Assembly (NCBI GenBank): GCA_041391125.1
Contig: JAWKON010000044.1
Location: 10,278-74,277 of the forward strand
Direction: 5' to 3'
Source: JACKBC01 sp041391125
Lineage (GTDB): Bacteria > Chloroflexota > Anaerolineae > Caldilineales > Caldilineaceae
Length of the DNA: 64,000 nt
Shown in pieces: positions 27,985 through 38,904 of the stretch. The position numbers were made by a program, and so were the translations under genes. Below the pieces are notes generated by a model. That model was not told the origin of the DNA. It saw nothing but the letters and a program-made list of their open reading frames with translations, and did no database searches. Positions within the stretch are counted from its first letter, which is position 1. Every line of letters begins with the position of its first letter.

Positions 27985-28981
27985 ATGCCACGCATCCCAC
28001 TGGCCGACATGCAGCTTCATTTAACCGCGTTTTGCAGCGCGAAGGTTTCAATCCCGGCGCCGCCGAGCGTTGCGCCCAGATTTTTGCCGAGAACAGTTTG
28101 GTCGGCGTGGCGTCACACGGGCTGAATCGCTTTCCGGGCTTTGTGGAATTTGTGCGGCGCGGGCTGGTGAAACCGGGCGCCAAGCCGACGCTGGAACAGA
28201 GCATGGGCGCCTGGGAGCAGTGGAACGGCAACCTGGGTCCCGGCCCGCTCAACGCGTACGCCGCCACCGAGCGTGCGATGGCGGCGTCAGCATGGTGTGG
28301 GCTGCGTGGGGCTGCGCAACACCAACCACTGGATGCGCGGCGGCTACTTTGGCTGGATGGCGGCCGAGGCTGGCTTTGCGTTGATTAGCTGGACCAACAC
28401 CAAGCCCAACATGCCGCCGTGGGGCGCCATCGACAGCCACGTGGGCAACAATCCGCTGGTGCTGGCCGTCCCCAAACCCAATGGCCCCGTGGTGCTGGAT
28501 ATGGCCATGAGCCAATACTCCATGGGCCGCATGGAAGGGGCGGCGCGGGGCCGGCGCAACGCTGCCGTTGCCCGGCGGTTTTGACAGCCAGGGCAACCTA
28601 TCCACCGACCCCGGCGCCATTTTGGCCGCCGACCGGGCGCTCCCCATTGGCTATTGGAAGGGCTCGGGGCTGGCGCTGCTGCTGGATCTGGCAGCGGCGC
28701 TGCTGGCGGGCGGGCTGACCACCCATGAAATCGGTCAACAGGAGACCGAGTATGGCGTGTCGCAAGTCTTTATTGCGTTTGACGTGACGCGGGCGGGCGG
28801 TGCGGCGCTGGTCCACCGGGCCGTGGAGGAGGCCATTGCCGATCTGCACGCGGCTATTCCGGTGGAGGAGGGGGATACCGTTCTTTATCCGGGCGAACGG
28901 GCGCTGCACACGCGAGCGGAAAAATCTGGAGAAGGGGATTCCGGTGGAGCGGCGATTTGGCAGAGCGTATTGGAGATGTGA
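27985..28981 (+). CDS. Malate/L-lactate-type dehydrogenase, 2,3-diketo-L-gulonate reductase-like (frameshifted)
   Basis: This is an NAD(P)-dependent 2-oxoacid reductase of the LDH2/MDG2 family. The blocks AERCAQIFAENSLVGVASHGLNRFPGFVEFVRRG, RNTNHWMRGGYFGWMAAEAGFALISWTNTKPNMPPWG, NNPLVLAVP, LDMAMSQYSMG and GYWKGSGLALLLDL match YiaK/DlgD-type diketogulonate reductases. The catalytic His of this family lies in SHG, and the NTNHWMRGG block is typical of the DlgD branch. The frame shifts near 28015, 28290, 28555, 28915 and 28955. The stop is TGA at 28979-28981. Inverted copies of repeat A lie on both sides. It probably works in ascorbate or uronic-acid breakdown. Confidence 0.8.
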
Positions 28982-28982
28982 G

Positions 28983-29190
28983 GCGTGGTGCGTGGTGCGT
29001 GTACCGGTTGAGATTCTTGAGGGGCGGCGAGTTGCTATCTCGTAGGGAAGGTATCCTTACCCGCCGTCTCCTGTCGACGAGTGTGAAATATCTTCGTTTC
29101 GACGCGATGGCGGTTTGGAAAACCACCCTACGTAAAGTTCCCTTGCCAGGCGACCAAATACTGGACCGGTTCACGCAATACGCAACACGC
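28983..29190 (+). repeat. Family A repeat, copy 4
   Basis: The left arm gcgtggtgcgtggtgcgtgt followed by accggtt (28983-29009) pairs with the right arm accggttcacgcaatacgc and onward (29164-29190). The 155-base core contains ggcggcgagttgctatctcg, gtagggaaggtatccttacc and ggcggtttggaaaaccaccc. It starts two bases after the dehydrogenase stop. Confidence 0.85.
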
Positions 29191-29213
29191 AATAGAACTA
29201 ATGAAGGCATATT

Positions 29214-30498
29214 GTGAAACCAAACTCTGACTTTACCCGGCCTCCAATCCGCCCTCAATTTCCCGCTAATCTCGCTTTTGTTGGGCCGCCGCTCACGGCG
29301 CTTTGGCCTGGGCATGACGCTGCCAGATGGGCCGCTGGCCTTTGCGTCACAGCACGATCCGCTGCCCCTGAGTGAAACCGAGCAGACGCTGGTGCTGCTG
29401 GCGGCGGCGGGCAACAGCGGCTGGAATTATCTGATTCCGCGCCAGAATGCGACGCTGCCCGCCATTGCCAACTATCCAGCGGCGGCGGGGGGACGCACCT
29501 TCCCCACGGCGGCAGGCTGGCACACAACCGAGCTGTTTTACACCGACGACAGCGGCGTCTACTTTTTTCCCACGCGCGATGCGCCGGCGCTGGCTGAACC
29601 GGATCCCAACGGTGAATTGGATATCGATGCACTGATCGCCGCCCATCGGACGCGCATCCGCAAACTGTCGGACCAGCGGCTGCAAATTGCTCCTGGCCAC
29701 ATGGACGCCCACAACACATGGTGCGCCAATGCGCCGGGCAGCACGCTGCTGATGCCGGTAGCCGATATGGCGCAGCACCTGATCGGCGTGCTCTGTTTTA
29801 TGGTGCAGAATGGCGGCTGTATTTACGACAACGTGCATAACGAGCGCATTCCCGGATTGGAGCGCTTTGCCCATCTGGTCGATGTGGACAACCCGGCGCC
29901 GCTGAGCGAAATCGAGATGAACTGCCTGACCATGTGCATGGCCGAGCTTTCCATTGCGTGTCACAACGGCATGTTGATGCTGCAAGCCATCGGGCTGGGC
30001 GGCTGGCTGTATACGGGGCTAGATGCGTTTGCGGTGCTAGGGGCAGGCGGGTCGGCATCCCCTGGCTTGGGCTTTCGCTATGATACGAATGCGCAATGGA
30101 ACACGCCCAATCCCACCGGTCTGCCCGGCATATTTGAAGGTTTCTGCCCGCCCCATTTTGCCGATATGCAGGCGGCGGTGGACGCATTTGTGGCGCGCAA
30201 GTTTGGGCCGGGCGGCCCGCTCAATGCCGCAACGCCCGGTCCGTGGCGCGATAATGCCAGCGTGCGCGGCAGCGCCATTGTCCACAATGAGGAGTTCATC
30301 GAATGTGTGGCGCTCATGGCGCAGCACATTTATGACCGCTTTGGCCGCTTCCCCGCCACCACGCCCACCATGTTTACGCGCATTTATCTGCAAGCCCAGC
30401 ATTTGGACACCGATTTTTATGATGCACATTTTGCGCCGGGCGCCTATTTGCAGACGCATGGGGCGCATATGCGGATGTGGCATGGGGAAGAAGAATAA
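29214..30498 (+). CDS. Unrecognised protein of about 420 residues next to the diketogulonate-type reductase
   Basis: I do not recognise this protein with confidence. The frame from about 29278 is intact to the TAA at 30496-30498. The N-terminus (FPLISLLLGRRSRRFGLGM, then PLPLSETEQTLVLLAAAGNSGWNYLI) recalls the arginine-rich start of nitroreductase-like flavoproteins, but no flavin motif follows. The middle is His/Asn/Cys-rich (APGHMDAHNTWCANAPGSTLLMPVADM, IYDNVHNERIPGLERF, MNCLTMCMAELSIACHNGMLML). The end carries TPTMFTRIYLQAQHLDTDFYDAHF. No signal peptide is seen. The start is unclear: GTG at 29214 needs a one-base shift, and TTG at 29278 needs none. Proximity to the reductase suggests a shared catabolic role. 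Confidence 0.6.
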
Positions 30499-30503
30499 AT
30501 CCC

Positions 30504-32026
30504 CTACTCCGGCAGCGACGGATAGCGCAACCCGGTCATGTGCTGCATGAGGCGCACGACTTGGTGGCTGTAGCCCGCTTCGTTGTCGTACCAGACGTAA
30601 AGGGTGCAGCGGTTATCCTGCACAATGGTGGCTTTGGAGTCGACAATGCCGGCGTAGGGGGAGCCGACCAGATCGCTGGAGACCACTTCGGTAGAGGCGG
30701 TGAAGTCGATCTGATCGCGCAGGCCGGAATAGAGCGAGACGTGGCGCAGATATTCGTTGAGTTCATCTTTGCTCGTTTCTGCATTCAAATTCAGGTTGAG
30801 CATGGCCAACGATACATTGGGAATGGGGGCGCGGATGGCGTTGCCGGTGAGTTTGCCGGCCAGTTCGGGCAGCGCTTTGACCACGGCGCTGGCCGCGCCC
30901 GTTTCGGTCAGCACCAAATTGAGGGGAGCGCCACGGCCGCGGCGCTCTTTTTTATGGTAGTTGTCCAACAGGTTTTGGTCGTTGGTATAGGCGTGGACCG
31001 TCTCAATGTGGCCGTTGGCAAGGCCATAGCGGTCGTTGACGGCTTTGAGCACGGGCACAATGGCGTTGGTCGTGCAGCTTGCGGCGGAGACAATTTGCTC
31101 GTTCCCCACCAGGTCGGTGTGATTAACGCCATAGACAATGTTTTTAATGCCGCCTTTCCCCGGCGCGGTAAGCAGCACGGTGGAGACGCCTTTGGCTTGC
31201 AGATGTAGCCCCAAGCCGGCCTCATCGCGCCACTTGCCGGTGTTGTCCACCACCACCGCATTGTCGATGCCATATTGGGTATAGTCAATTGCGTTGGGCG
31301 CATCGGCGTAAATAAGCTTTACATAGTTGCCGTTGGCAATGAAAGCGTTGTTTTCCGCGTCCAAATGAATGGCGCCCTTGAATGGACCATGCACCGAATC
31401 GCGGCGCAGCAGACTGGTGCGTTTGTAAAGATCATCGGCGCCGCCTTTGCGCACCACAATGGCGCGCAGCCGCAATTTGTCGCCGCCGCCGGTGCGCTCA
31501 ATGAGGATGCGCGCCAGCAGGCGGCCAATGCGCCCAAAGCCATAGAGCACAACATCGCGCGGCGCCGTCAGCAGTGAACATTTGCCCTTGGCAATGGGCG
31601 CCAATTTCTCCTGCAAAAAGTCGCCAATTTCAATATTGGACGCTTCATCCTGATACTGAATCGTCAGCTTGCCCAGGTCCACGCGGGCCGGTGAAAGATC
31701 CATGGCGCTGAGCACTTGCAAAACGGGGAAGCTGTCTTGCACGGTCAGTTCGCGATCTATGCTGCGGTCGCTTTCAAAGCCGGAGTTGGCCATCGCCTCT
31801 TTTGGAGAGACCAAACTCCGGTTTTGAAACGGAGCTGAAAGTATAAGAGACGGCGAGCAAAGCGGTGCGCCTTGATGACGCCAATGGCCGATCTGGCACG
31901 ATTTTGCGTCCGTAGATGGAGAGCACAACTCTCTTTCGCGATAGAGATAGCCGATGAGTGGCAGCATGGCCTCGGCGATTTTCCCTGCTTTTTCCATTCG
32001 GCTAAATGTTGGTCGGATAGTTGCAT
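30504..32026 (-). CDS. gap: Glyceraldehyde-3-phosphate dehydrogenase, long form (frameshifted at the N-terminus)
   Basis: This GAPDH belongs to the branch of roughly 480 residues with an N-terminal extension. The catalytic domain is intact: VVLYGFGRIGRLLARILIERTG, NTGKWRDEAGLGLHLQAKGV, the active-site SAASCTTNAIVPVLKAVNDRYG, VHAYTNDQNLLDNYHKKERRGRGAPLNLVLTETGAA, and the C-terminal WYDNEAGYSHQVV. The extension begins MQLSDQHLAEWKK at 32026 and needs shifts near 31985, 31930 and 31850 to join IAEAMLPLIGYLYRERE and GVIKAHRFARRLL, both typical of the family. The Lys in NRTGK is replaced by NTGKW. A TATAAT element lies upstream on the minus strand at 32094-32089. Confidence 0.88.
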
Positions 32027-32401
32027 ACTGGTAACCTCAAAAAATGAACTACAGATTTTACAGATTATTCGTCCGTGAAAAAAGCTTGATTATAGCGCAA
32101 GCCGCGGAGGGCGTGTATTTCGAATGGTTGACAATAATTGTATGATTATTGCAAAACGCGCCGGCATCTGGAGTTCATTGGGAGAGGAACAACGGCAAAA
32201 CAGAGGGATACAAAGAAGCGCCGCGAATAGCCGAGAAATGGAGGCTGAGCCTTCGCTTGATTCCCGCCCCTAGCACTGCGGCCAGAGGAGGGGTGAATAG
32301 GCTACCCAAATTAATCGAGCCGCGATGCTGGATAACCCCGGACACCATTCCAAGCGTCCGTGTACCCCACGTCCGTGGGAAAATATGTTACGCCAATGAT
32401 C
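32027..32401. other. Intergenic region upstream of gap
   Basis: These 375 bases lie between the gap start and the end of the metalloprotease gene, both on the minus strand. A TATAAT (minus strand, 32094-32089) and gaggtta before the ATG are plausible gap promoter and ribosome site. A 7-base inverted repeat, caataat and attattg, with six bases between, lies at about 32133-32152. The rest holds no gene I can support. Confidence 0.45.
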
Positions 32402-35400
32402 CTAGCGGGCGTGGCACATGGCGGCATCCTCCGCCGTGCTGCCACAGGCAGGATCGGAGAGTGATCGGTCGCGCTGATTTGGCTCAGCGGCTGGTTCTGT
32501 GCGCTCCGTTTGCGCCGCAAGCTGCTGGCTCACGACCACGCCGTTCTGATAGTGGATGGTGAGAACAGGGGGCGCCGGCGTAATTGGGCTGGCCAAGAAT
32601 GAACGATAGGATGGGTCGCGATTCGCCGCTCCCACCTCTTTTAAGAGCAGACCCGTGTTGGGGAGCTGACCATTGATCCAGCCCTGCACCAAGCCGGTGA
32701 CATCGTACGTAAACAGCAAATCACCCGCATGGGGGATAGACAGGCGGCCCCATTCTTCGGCCACGGCCGGCTGCGTGTTCCAGGTGACGTTGCAAGCGGC
32801 CCAAGGCGCATTGACGCGATAGACGCCAACAGTGCGCAACGTGCCTGGGACATCGAACGAGTCCCAGAGATAGAGCGTTAGTTCCGCCTTTTGAATGACC
32901 GTGCGCGCCGGAATATCGGACACGTTAAACTTGAGCAGGCTGGCATATCGGTTGCCCACCCACATGGTGTCATCGTGACAAAAGTTTTGAGTGGGCTGTA
33001 CTTGCGAAATGTCGGTCTCCTCCACGGCATAAACTGTGGGGGGCAACTCAATGCGCTCCTGCTTCAGCACAAGGGGCAGATGCACCAACCGGTCGTCGCG
33101 CACGACAATGCGCACCGAAGCCGTTGTCGCCAAATTCCCGGTGTCGGAAATAAGCAGCGACACGGTGGGCGAGCCGGTAAAGCCCGCCAGCGGCGCCATG
33201 TTGAGATAGCGATTGTCGTCCAGCGAAATGCCGGCGCTGATGGGCGCTGTGCTGGTCAGCGTATAGGTCAACACATCAGAGGGGTCTTGCATGTCGATGG
33301 TGTAGGACCAAAGATCAATCTGTCCGATGCTTTTGCCATTTTGCTGCAATGTTTGCTGTGCAATGGGGCCACAGCGCTTCGCATTGCCGGCTGCACAGGT
33401 GTAAATGTGTACGTCATCCACAAACCAGCCGCGCTCACCTGTCCCTATATCTGTACCCACACGGAAGCGGAAACGCACACACCTGGGCCAACGTGCTCAG
33501 ATTCAGCTTGCTACAAGAAGCCGCGGCTGTCGCCCACAAAGGCTTGCCGTCCGCCCAGGGGTTTTCGAAGCCGGTGTCGATTTGGCCAGTATAGCCATTC
33601 GTGCTAATCAGCGTCTGCGTAAGGTCTCACGTGTTGCCGTTATTCGTGCTGTATTCCACAAGGCCGCCATCATAATATTGGCGCACGCCGCTTATATTCA
33701 GAGCGTTTTCAAAATCCCACATGTGGCGGAAAGCTTCATCTGGGCATTGGCCGGCAGGGTCAGGCTGCGCGCCATGGCTATCACTGAATCAGACCTTTCA
33801 TCCTGATCATCCCCCCACAAGCTCTGAGACCGCTGGCGGTATTGCGCACATTTTGCTTGAATGGGTCGTCATTATCCGTGGAAGGATAGAACCAGCCGTT
33901 CGGCTCTACAATCGCCTGCGCGCGCCAGTTGCCGCTGTCCAGGTGCTCCATGTCGTCCCAAAGAGCAGTTGCGCCGCTTGGCCGGCCGGGCAGAGCGGCT
34001 CTTCGACCGGTGGGTTGCACAGCCCGAGCTTCATCTCCACAGCGTCGACCACATCGGCCACGGTCTGCTGTTCGGCCGCGCTAAAGTTCAGGCTGATGCT
34101 GGCTTGCACCAGCGCATCGGCCAGATCGGCGTAGCTGCTGCCCGAGGTAAGGTGGTTGGCCAGCGCTTCGTAATAGAGCTGGGCCGTTTTGGGCAACCCG
34201 AGGCCGGTGATCGTGTGGCTGTTAAATGTGCCGCCATCGGTCAGCAAAAAGGCCGCCTTGTTATTGACGCCAGAATTGGTGTGTACACCACCCTGGTCGG
34301 TTTCATTGCAGGAGTAATTGCTGCTGAGCATCCGGTCCGGGTCGTCAAAAATGGTCGGGATTGGCCATGTTGCGGATGGCGCCGCTGCTGGTATTTTCGC
34401 CCATCTGCCATTTGACCGCCGGCGCGTCATTGCCGGCGCCATTGGTCTGGTCAATAAACTCGCCGAACACACGCCAGCGGATTCATTGATGGCGCCACTC
34501 TGATACGAATAGAACAGATTGGCCGTGTTCAACCAGTGCGCGACAGCTCGTGGCCTACTACATCATCCGCCGCCGATAGCTTTCGCCAAAGACCAGTTGT
34601 TGACCATCCCAAAATGCATTGTCATACGGGCAATCTTCTGAAAAACAGACGCGCACCACGCTCACCAGCGGCGCGCTGGCGTCATCATAAGAATCGCGCT
34701 GCAACTGGCTTGCAGAAAATCGTAAAAGCCACCATATTCATACACCAAATCCACATCGGTAATGCCGGTGGCTACTTCGGGCCTTCGGTGCGAATAAGGG
34801 CCGGGCAGCCCCAATGTGGTGTTGCTGGCGTGATCATAGACGACACGATTTTTGACTTGCCAGCGGCGCTTGAAGACCACGACGCCGCTGTGCGCATCGA
34901 CCAGCACCCACCAGCTGACGCGCCGCGCCTCATCATGGACCGTTACGCGCCAGACCAGTTGGTTGACATTGGCAGGCGATCATCCAGCAGCACCGGGTTG
35001 TAAATCCACAGTGCGGCGGCGGACGCCGTCAGCGCTGACGCATCCAATTGCGCATGTTTGCCGTGCTTGCAGCACCGCCTCCCGCGGCGTTCCTCGGCGG
35101 AAATGGCGGGCGTTGGGTCGAGCTGCGGCCCTGGGGGCCACTTCACCATTGGCGGAAAGCACGCTGCCCGCCCGGTTGTGGACAACCAGGTTCGCCGCCA
35201 ATCACGGGAATGCCAGCATAGGCCCGCTGGAGGCGTCACCGTACGCCCATCGGCCAACGCCGCCAGGCGCTGCACGTCAGATCGCGCGGGTTCGGTATGC
35301 CAAAGTACTGCCATATTGATCAGAGAAAGCCATAGGCAACGTCCGCCGCCGCTTATTGGCCGCCGCCACCTGATACCCTGCCCGGCGTAAACGCATAAAG

Positions 35401-35574
35401 CGGGCCTGACCGGTGCCTTGGTGATAGGCAATGTAGGGGGCGTCGATCTGGGCGGTTTGCTCAACACTTGGGGTGGGGTTTGTCCGCTCTGATTGAGCCT
35501 GCAAAGGTTGTGGACGATGTGAAAAAGAGGGCCAGAATGAGAATGAATGAGATAACATTTTTTTGTAAAAGCAT
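32402..35574 (-). CDS. Secreted thermolysin-like (M4) metalloprotease with C-terminal DNRLRE domain, frameshifted
   Basis: The gene begins at the ATG 35574 with a signal peptide (MLLQKNVISFILILALFF). A fungalysin/thermolysin propeptide follows (YAGIPVIGGELVVHNRAGSV), then YDNAFWDGQQLVFGESY and a damaged zinc motif, GHELSR then ALVEH; the expected second His of HExxH is lost at an indel. NLFYSYQSGAINES and GGVHTNSGVNNKAAFLL are conserved M4 active-site regions. After the protease come a jelly-roll segment (RGWFVDDVHIYTC), a cadherin-like stretch, and a DNRLRE-type domain (YASLLKFNVSDIPARTVIQKAELTLYLW) ending at the TAG 32402. At least eight shifts occur, all between 33480 and 35570; the last 1.08 kb is intact. 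Confidence 0.8.
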
Positions 35575-36144
35575 GGGGGGAGACTCCGTAGGTTATAGTA
35601 TTGAGGTGCGTAGTAGTACACATTCATGATTTAGGGAAATGTAAGAAGCCCATGCAGTGCGCAAACATCATTGGCGTGGCCACCGATGATTGCGCCATCG
35701 ATGGTGGAGGAGTATACAAATGTAAGCGCCATCGGCAGATAGCCGATGGCTTTTGGTACCATATGGCGATTGCAACAAAGGTTTTTACCGTCTCATCCAC
35801 TTCGACGGCAAATGCGCCTCTCCCAGCATTACATTAGCGCCCCTCCAGGAGTCGAATCCTGGGACCAAAGGTTTAGGAACCTGCTCTATCCTCTGAGCTA
35901 GCAAGTGGTGGTTTTGGCCAGCCATAAAAATATCACAGCCGCGCAAAATCGTCAAGGAAAATCCGTAATTTATTGCACCAGACTGCACAAATGTGATTCA
36001 CGCAGTTCTATCCCAAAAATCAGAACAAGCCCGAGTGGCCACCCCGGCGAAATGGGGGCTACGTATCAGGCAGAAGCAACTTACGTACGCTCAAATGTAC
36101 AGCTTTGGCGTTACGTTAGATCACACGGACCGATAGAGGGATAA
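35575..36144. other. Gap with a damaged tRNA
   Basis: Between the protease start and the next small gene the only structured feature I find is the tRNA-like stretch at 35837-35908. The remainder has short overlapping open frames without recognisable sequence. Confidence 0.5.
35837..35908 (-). tRNA. tRNA-Arg(CCT)-like gene with indels, possibly non-functional
   Basis: On the minus strand the D arm tagctcagaggatagagc, an anticodon region ttcctaa (CCT), a T arm around ttcgact and a 3' acceptor strand ggggcgc are all recognisable. The anticodon stem pairs only if one T is added (aggtt to aggttt), the T loop has one extra A, and the 5' acceptor strand (cacttgc or so) does not pair with ggggcgc. 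It is either a sequencing-damaged tRNA-Arg or a relic such as an old integration site. CCA is not encoded. Confidence 0.55.
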
Positions 36145-36499
36145 ATGGATTATGCCCAAACATGCAGCCACCCCAAACAAAGAGAACTCGGTCATCCACC
36201 AGAAATTGAACGCTACCTGGAATGGCAAGCAAAGCAGTACGTACCCGGTTACTATACGGGTGGGCGCATTCCGGCCCATTTTCTATGGCAAAACGTCCCA
36301 ACAAATTTGGCTATTTACTCATCCTCAGCGGCGGCTTCACCCTGATTGTTGCGCTCTTTGTGATCTGTCACAGTTTGCATCCACGGTCAATCCCGAAAAT
36401 TTGATGCGCATGCTCATCGTGGCGCTGATAGGAATTCTACAAATTATTGCGGGTTGGCGACTTTTGCAAGCGCCCAAAGCCCGTAAAAAACGCCGCTAA
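36145..36499 (+). CDS. Small protein with two membrane segments (frameshifted)
   Basis: The start gives PPEIERYLEWQAKQYVPGYYTGGRIPAHF, which looks like a conserved cytoplasmic lead-in. In the adjacent frame a first membrane segment follows (FGYLLILSGGFTLIVALFVICH, from about 36300). After another shift near 36375 comes a second (MRMLIVALIGILQIIAGWRLL), ending in a basic tail (KARKKRR) and a stop at 36499. The joined product would have about 115 residues. If only the membrane part is translated, the ATG at 36285 is the start. Family unknown to me. Confidence 0.5.
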
Positions 36500-36694
36500 T
36501 CCACAGATCTTAATCACTGATCCTTTATCTCCTAATCCCCTGACTTCAGGTTGATTTCAGCACAACACGCCAGAAGCAGGTATTCTATTCTTTGATTTGG
36601 CGTTGCTTGTTAGACGCCATTCTCTATTTGGGTTACAATACGGGCAACATCAACTTTCCCAATCAATTTGGACCAAACAGAGAACGGAAACCGC

Positions 36695-37646
36695 ATGAAG
36701 ACATTCAAGGCTTTGCCCGCCAGATCACCGAGAATGTGGAAAAGGTGATTGTGGCAAGGCGGAGGTGGTGGAGAACCTCACTATTGCGCTGCCGTGTGAA
36801 GGACACGTGCTGCTGGAGGATGTGCCGGGCGTGGGCAAAACGATGATGGCGCGGCGCTGGCCATTAGCCTGGGCGTAACTCGCCGTCTCCAGTGTACGCC
36901 CGATCTGTTGCCCAGCGATGTGACCGGCGTCAGCATCTTCAACCAAGAGATCGTTTCACTTTCAGTTTGTCCCCGGCCCCGCCTTCACCTAAGCATTTTG
37001 TTGAAGCCGATGAGATCAACCGGGCCACGCCGCGCACGCAGGCCGCCCTGCTCGAATGCATGGGCGAGCGCCAGGTGATGGTAGACGGGGTGACGCGCAT
37101 TCGCCGCGCCTTTGGTGCTGGCCACCCAAAACCCGGTTGAATATGAAGGCACCTTCCCGCTGCCTCGAGGCGCAGCTCGACCGCTTCCTCTTTAAGATGC
37201 ATCTGGGCTATCTGTCGGCGGTGGCGCAGGAGAGCGCCAAGGCTGCTCAACCTGCGCCAACGCCATCCCATTGAAAATTTAGCGAGCACGTGGACGCCTC
37301 CACGGCGCCGCAACTGGCCGAGGCGATCTGGCAGGTGCGGCGGACGACAGCCTGCGCAACTATATTGCCGACGCTGGTGCAAGCCACCCGCGTACATGGC
37401 GAGCTGGCCTTGGGCGTCAGCTCGCGCTCGCTGGCGCTCTATCGCAGCGCCCAGGCGCGCCGCCATCCACGGCCGCGACGAGCGCTGCCCGACGATGTGC
37501 AGGCCAGCGCCGCTGGTCATGCCGCACCGCTGCATTGTGCGCCCCGAAAAGCGCGCTGGTGCAACCGCACGGCGGAAGCCATCGTCAGCGAAATTTTGGA
37601 GAAGACGCCGCTAGATTTGGCGAGTGATATAGAAGTGAGGAATTAG
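36695..37646 (+). CDS. MoxR-type AAA+ ATPase (heavily frameshifted)
   Basis: MoxR ATPases act as chaperones for the maturation of partner proteins. Recognisable pieces in order are DIQGFARQITENVEKVIV, AEVVENLTIALPCEGHVLLEDVPGVGKTMMA (Walker A), RRLQCTPDLLPSDVTGVSIFNQE, HFVEADEINRATPRTQAALLECMGERQVMVDGVTR (Walker B and sensor), LVLATQNPVEYEGTFPLPEAQLDRFLFK, and near the end RTAEAIVSEILEKTPLD. At least eight shifts are needed over 950 bases, so this is among the worst stretches of the window. Together with the DUF58 and DUF4129 genes downstream it forms the widespread MoxR-DUF58-transglutaminase-type cluster. The start is taken at the ATG 36695. Confidence 0.75.
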
Positions 37647-37717
37647 ATTAGGCGAGTGATGGCGACTCCCGCCTAACTCTAATTCCTACTCCCTACCCCA
37701 ACCAAAAAGCACACATA

Positions 37718-38901
37718 ATGTTCAACAGACCTTCAGAGCGCCGCTGCTTCTGCCAGCCTGCGCTTTTCGTAGCGGTGATTAATGTTCGGAGCCATCTGTT
37801 TTGCGGTGGCGGCTGGCTTTTAGCCAACTGTAAGTGGCGCAGCCTGGCAATGTGGAGATCCAGCGCGAGCTGAATCTGTTTGCCTTTGCCGGCGAAACGC
37901 TGGACGGCCGGTGCAGCTCAACAATTTGAGCTGGTTGCCGCTGCCCTGGCTGCACATCCAGGAGACGGTGCCGTTCGAACTACTCGGCCAGCAGAATTAT
38001 CGCCCGCGATCACGTGCCGGGCAAAGCCAAAACGGTCTATCCGTACGCGCTGCGCTGCTCTAAGCGAGGCTACTATCCCATTGGCCCGCTGCGGCTGAAT
38101 ACCGGCGATCTCTTTGGCTTTGTGGATGCGGGCTGGCAGGAGACGCAGCCGGTGCATCTGACCGTTTACCCGCGCATCTTTGCGCTGGAGAAGCTGGGAT
38201 TGCCCAGCCGCTCGCCCTTTGGTTCGCAAGCCGCCCGCCAGCGCATTTATGAAGACCCCACGCGCCTGGCCGGCGTGCGCGATTACGCCCCCGGCGACAG
38301 CCTGCGCAACATCCACTGGAAAGCCACCGCCCGCGAAGACACATTGCAGGTCAAAAAGTTTCAGCCCGCCATTGCGCTCAACGTGACCGTGGTGCTGGAC
38401 CTCAACAAAAACGCCTATCCCATCAGCGGCGCCGTGGGCAGCAGCGAATGGGCGGTGACGGTGGCGGCCTCGGTGGCCAGCCACATTGTGACCATTCAGC
38501 GCCAGCAGGTGGGGCTGATCAGCAACGGGCTGGACCCGCTGGCCGCGGCCATCGCCACGCCCATCCCCGCGCGCAACGGGCGCGGCCACTTGATGAGCAT
38601 TTTGGGGCTGCTGGCCCGCATTCAAATGCATGAGGTGGAGCCCACGCTGGCCGACTGGCTGCCGCCGCAACTGGCCAATCTGGACTGGGGCTCCACGCTG
38701 GTGGTGGTGACGCCCAATTTGGATGAGCGGGCGCTGTGGACGCTGCACAACGCCTATCGCCGCGGCTCCAATATTGTGGTGCTGGTCTGCGCGCCCGACC
38801 CCAATTTCAAGCAGATGCGGGCGCAGGGCGAGCGGCTGGGCGTACAGCTCTATCGCTCGGTGTGGGAGAAGGATTTACACGAGCTGGCGATGCAGGGGTG
38901 A
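37718..38901 (+). CDS. DUF58 domain protein (frameshifted in the first quarter)
   Basis: From 38014 the frame is open and shows the DUF58 core YEDPTRLAGVRDYAPGDSLRNIHWKATAREDTLQVKKFQ, followed by a von Willebrand A-like segment (LNVTVVLDLNKNAYPI). The upstream part (EIQRELNLFAFAGETLDG, NLSWLPLPWLHIQETVPFELLGQQNY) is split over several frames from the ATG at 37718. DUF58 proteins act with MoxR ATPases, perhaps assembling envelope or secreted proteins. Here MoxR lies upstream and DUF4129 downstream. The N-terminal membrane helices expected in the family are not clearly visible because of the shifts. Confidence 0.8.
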
Positions 38902-38904
38902 GGG

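Noticed and set aside
36285..36499. Holin or phage-type small membrane protein
   Set aside because: Two membrane segments and a basic tail are compatible with a holin, but no lysis or phage gene is near, so only a small membrane protein is claimed.
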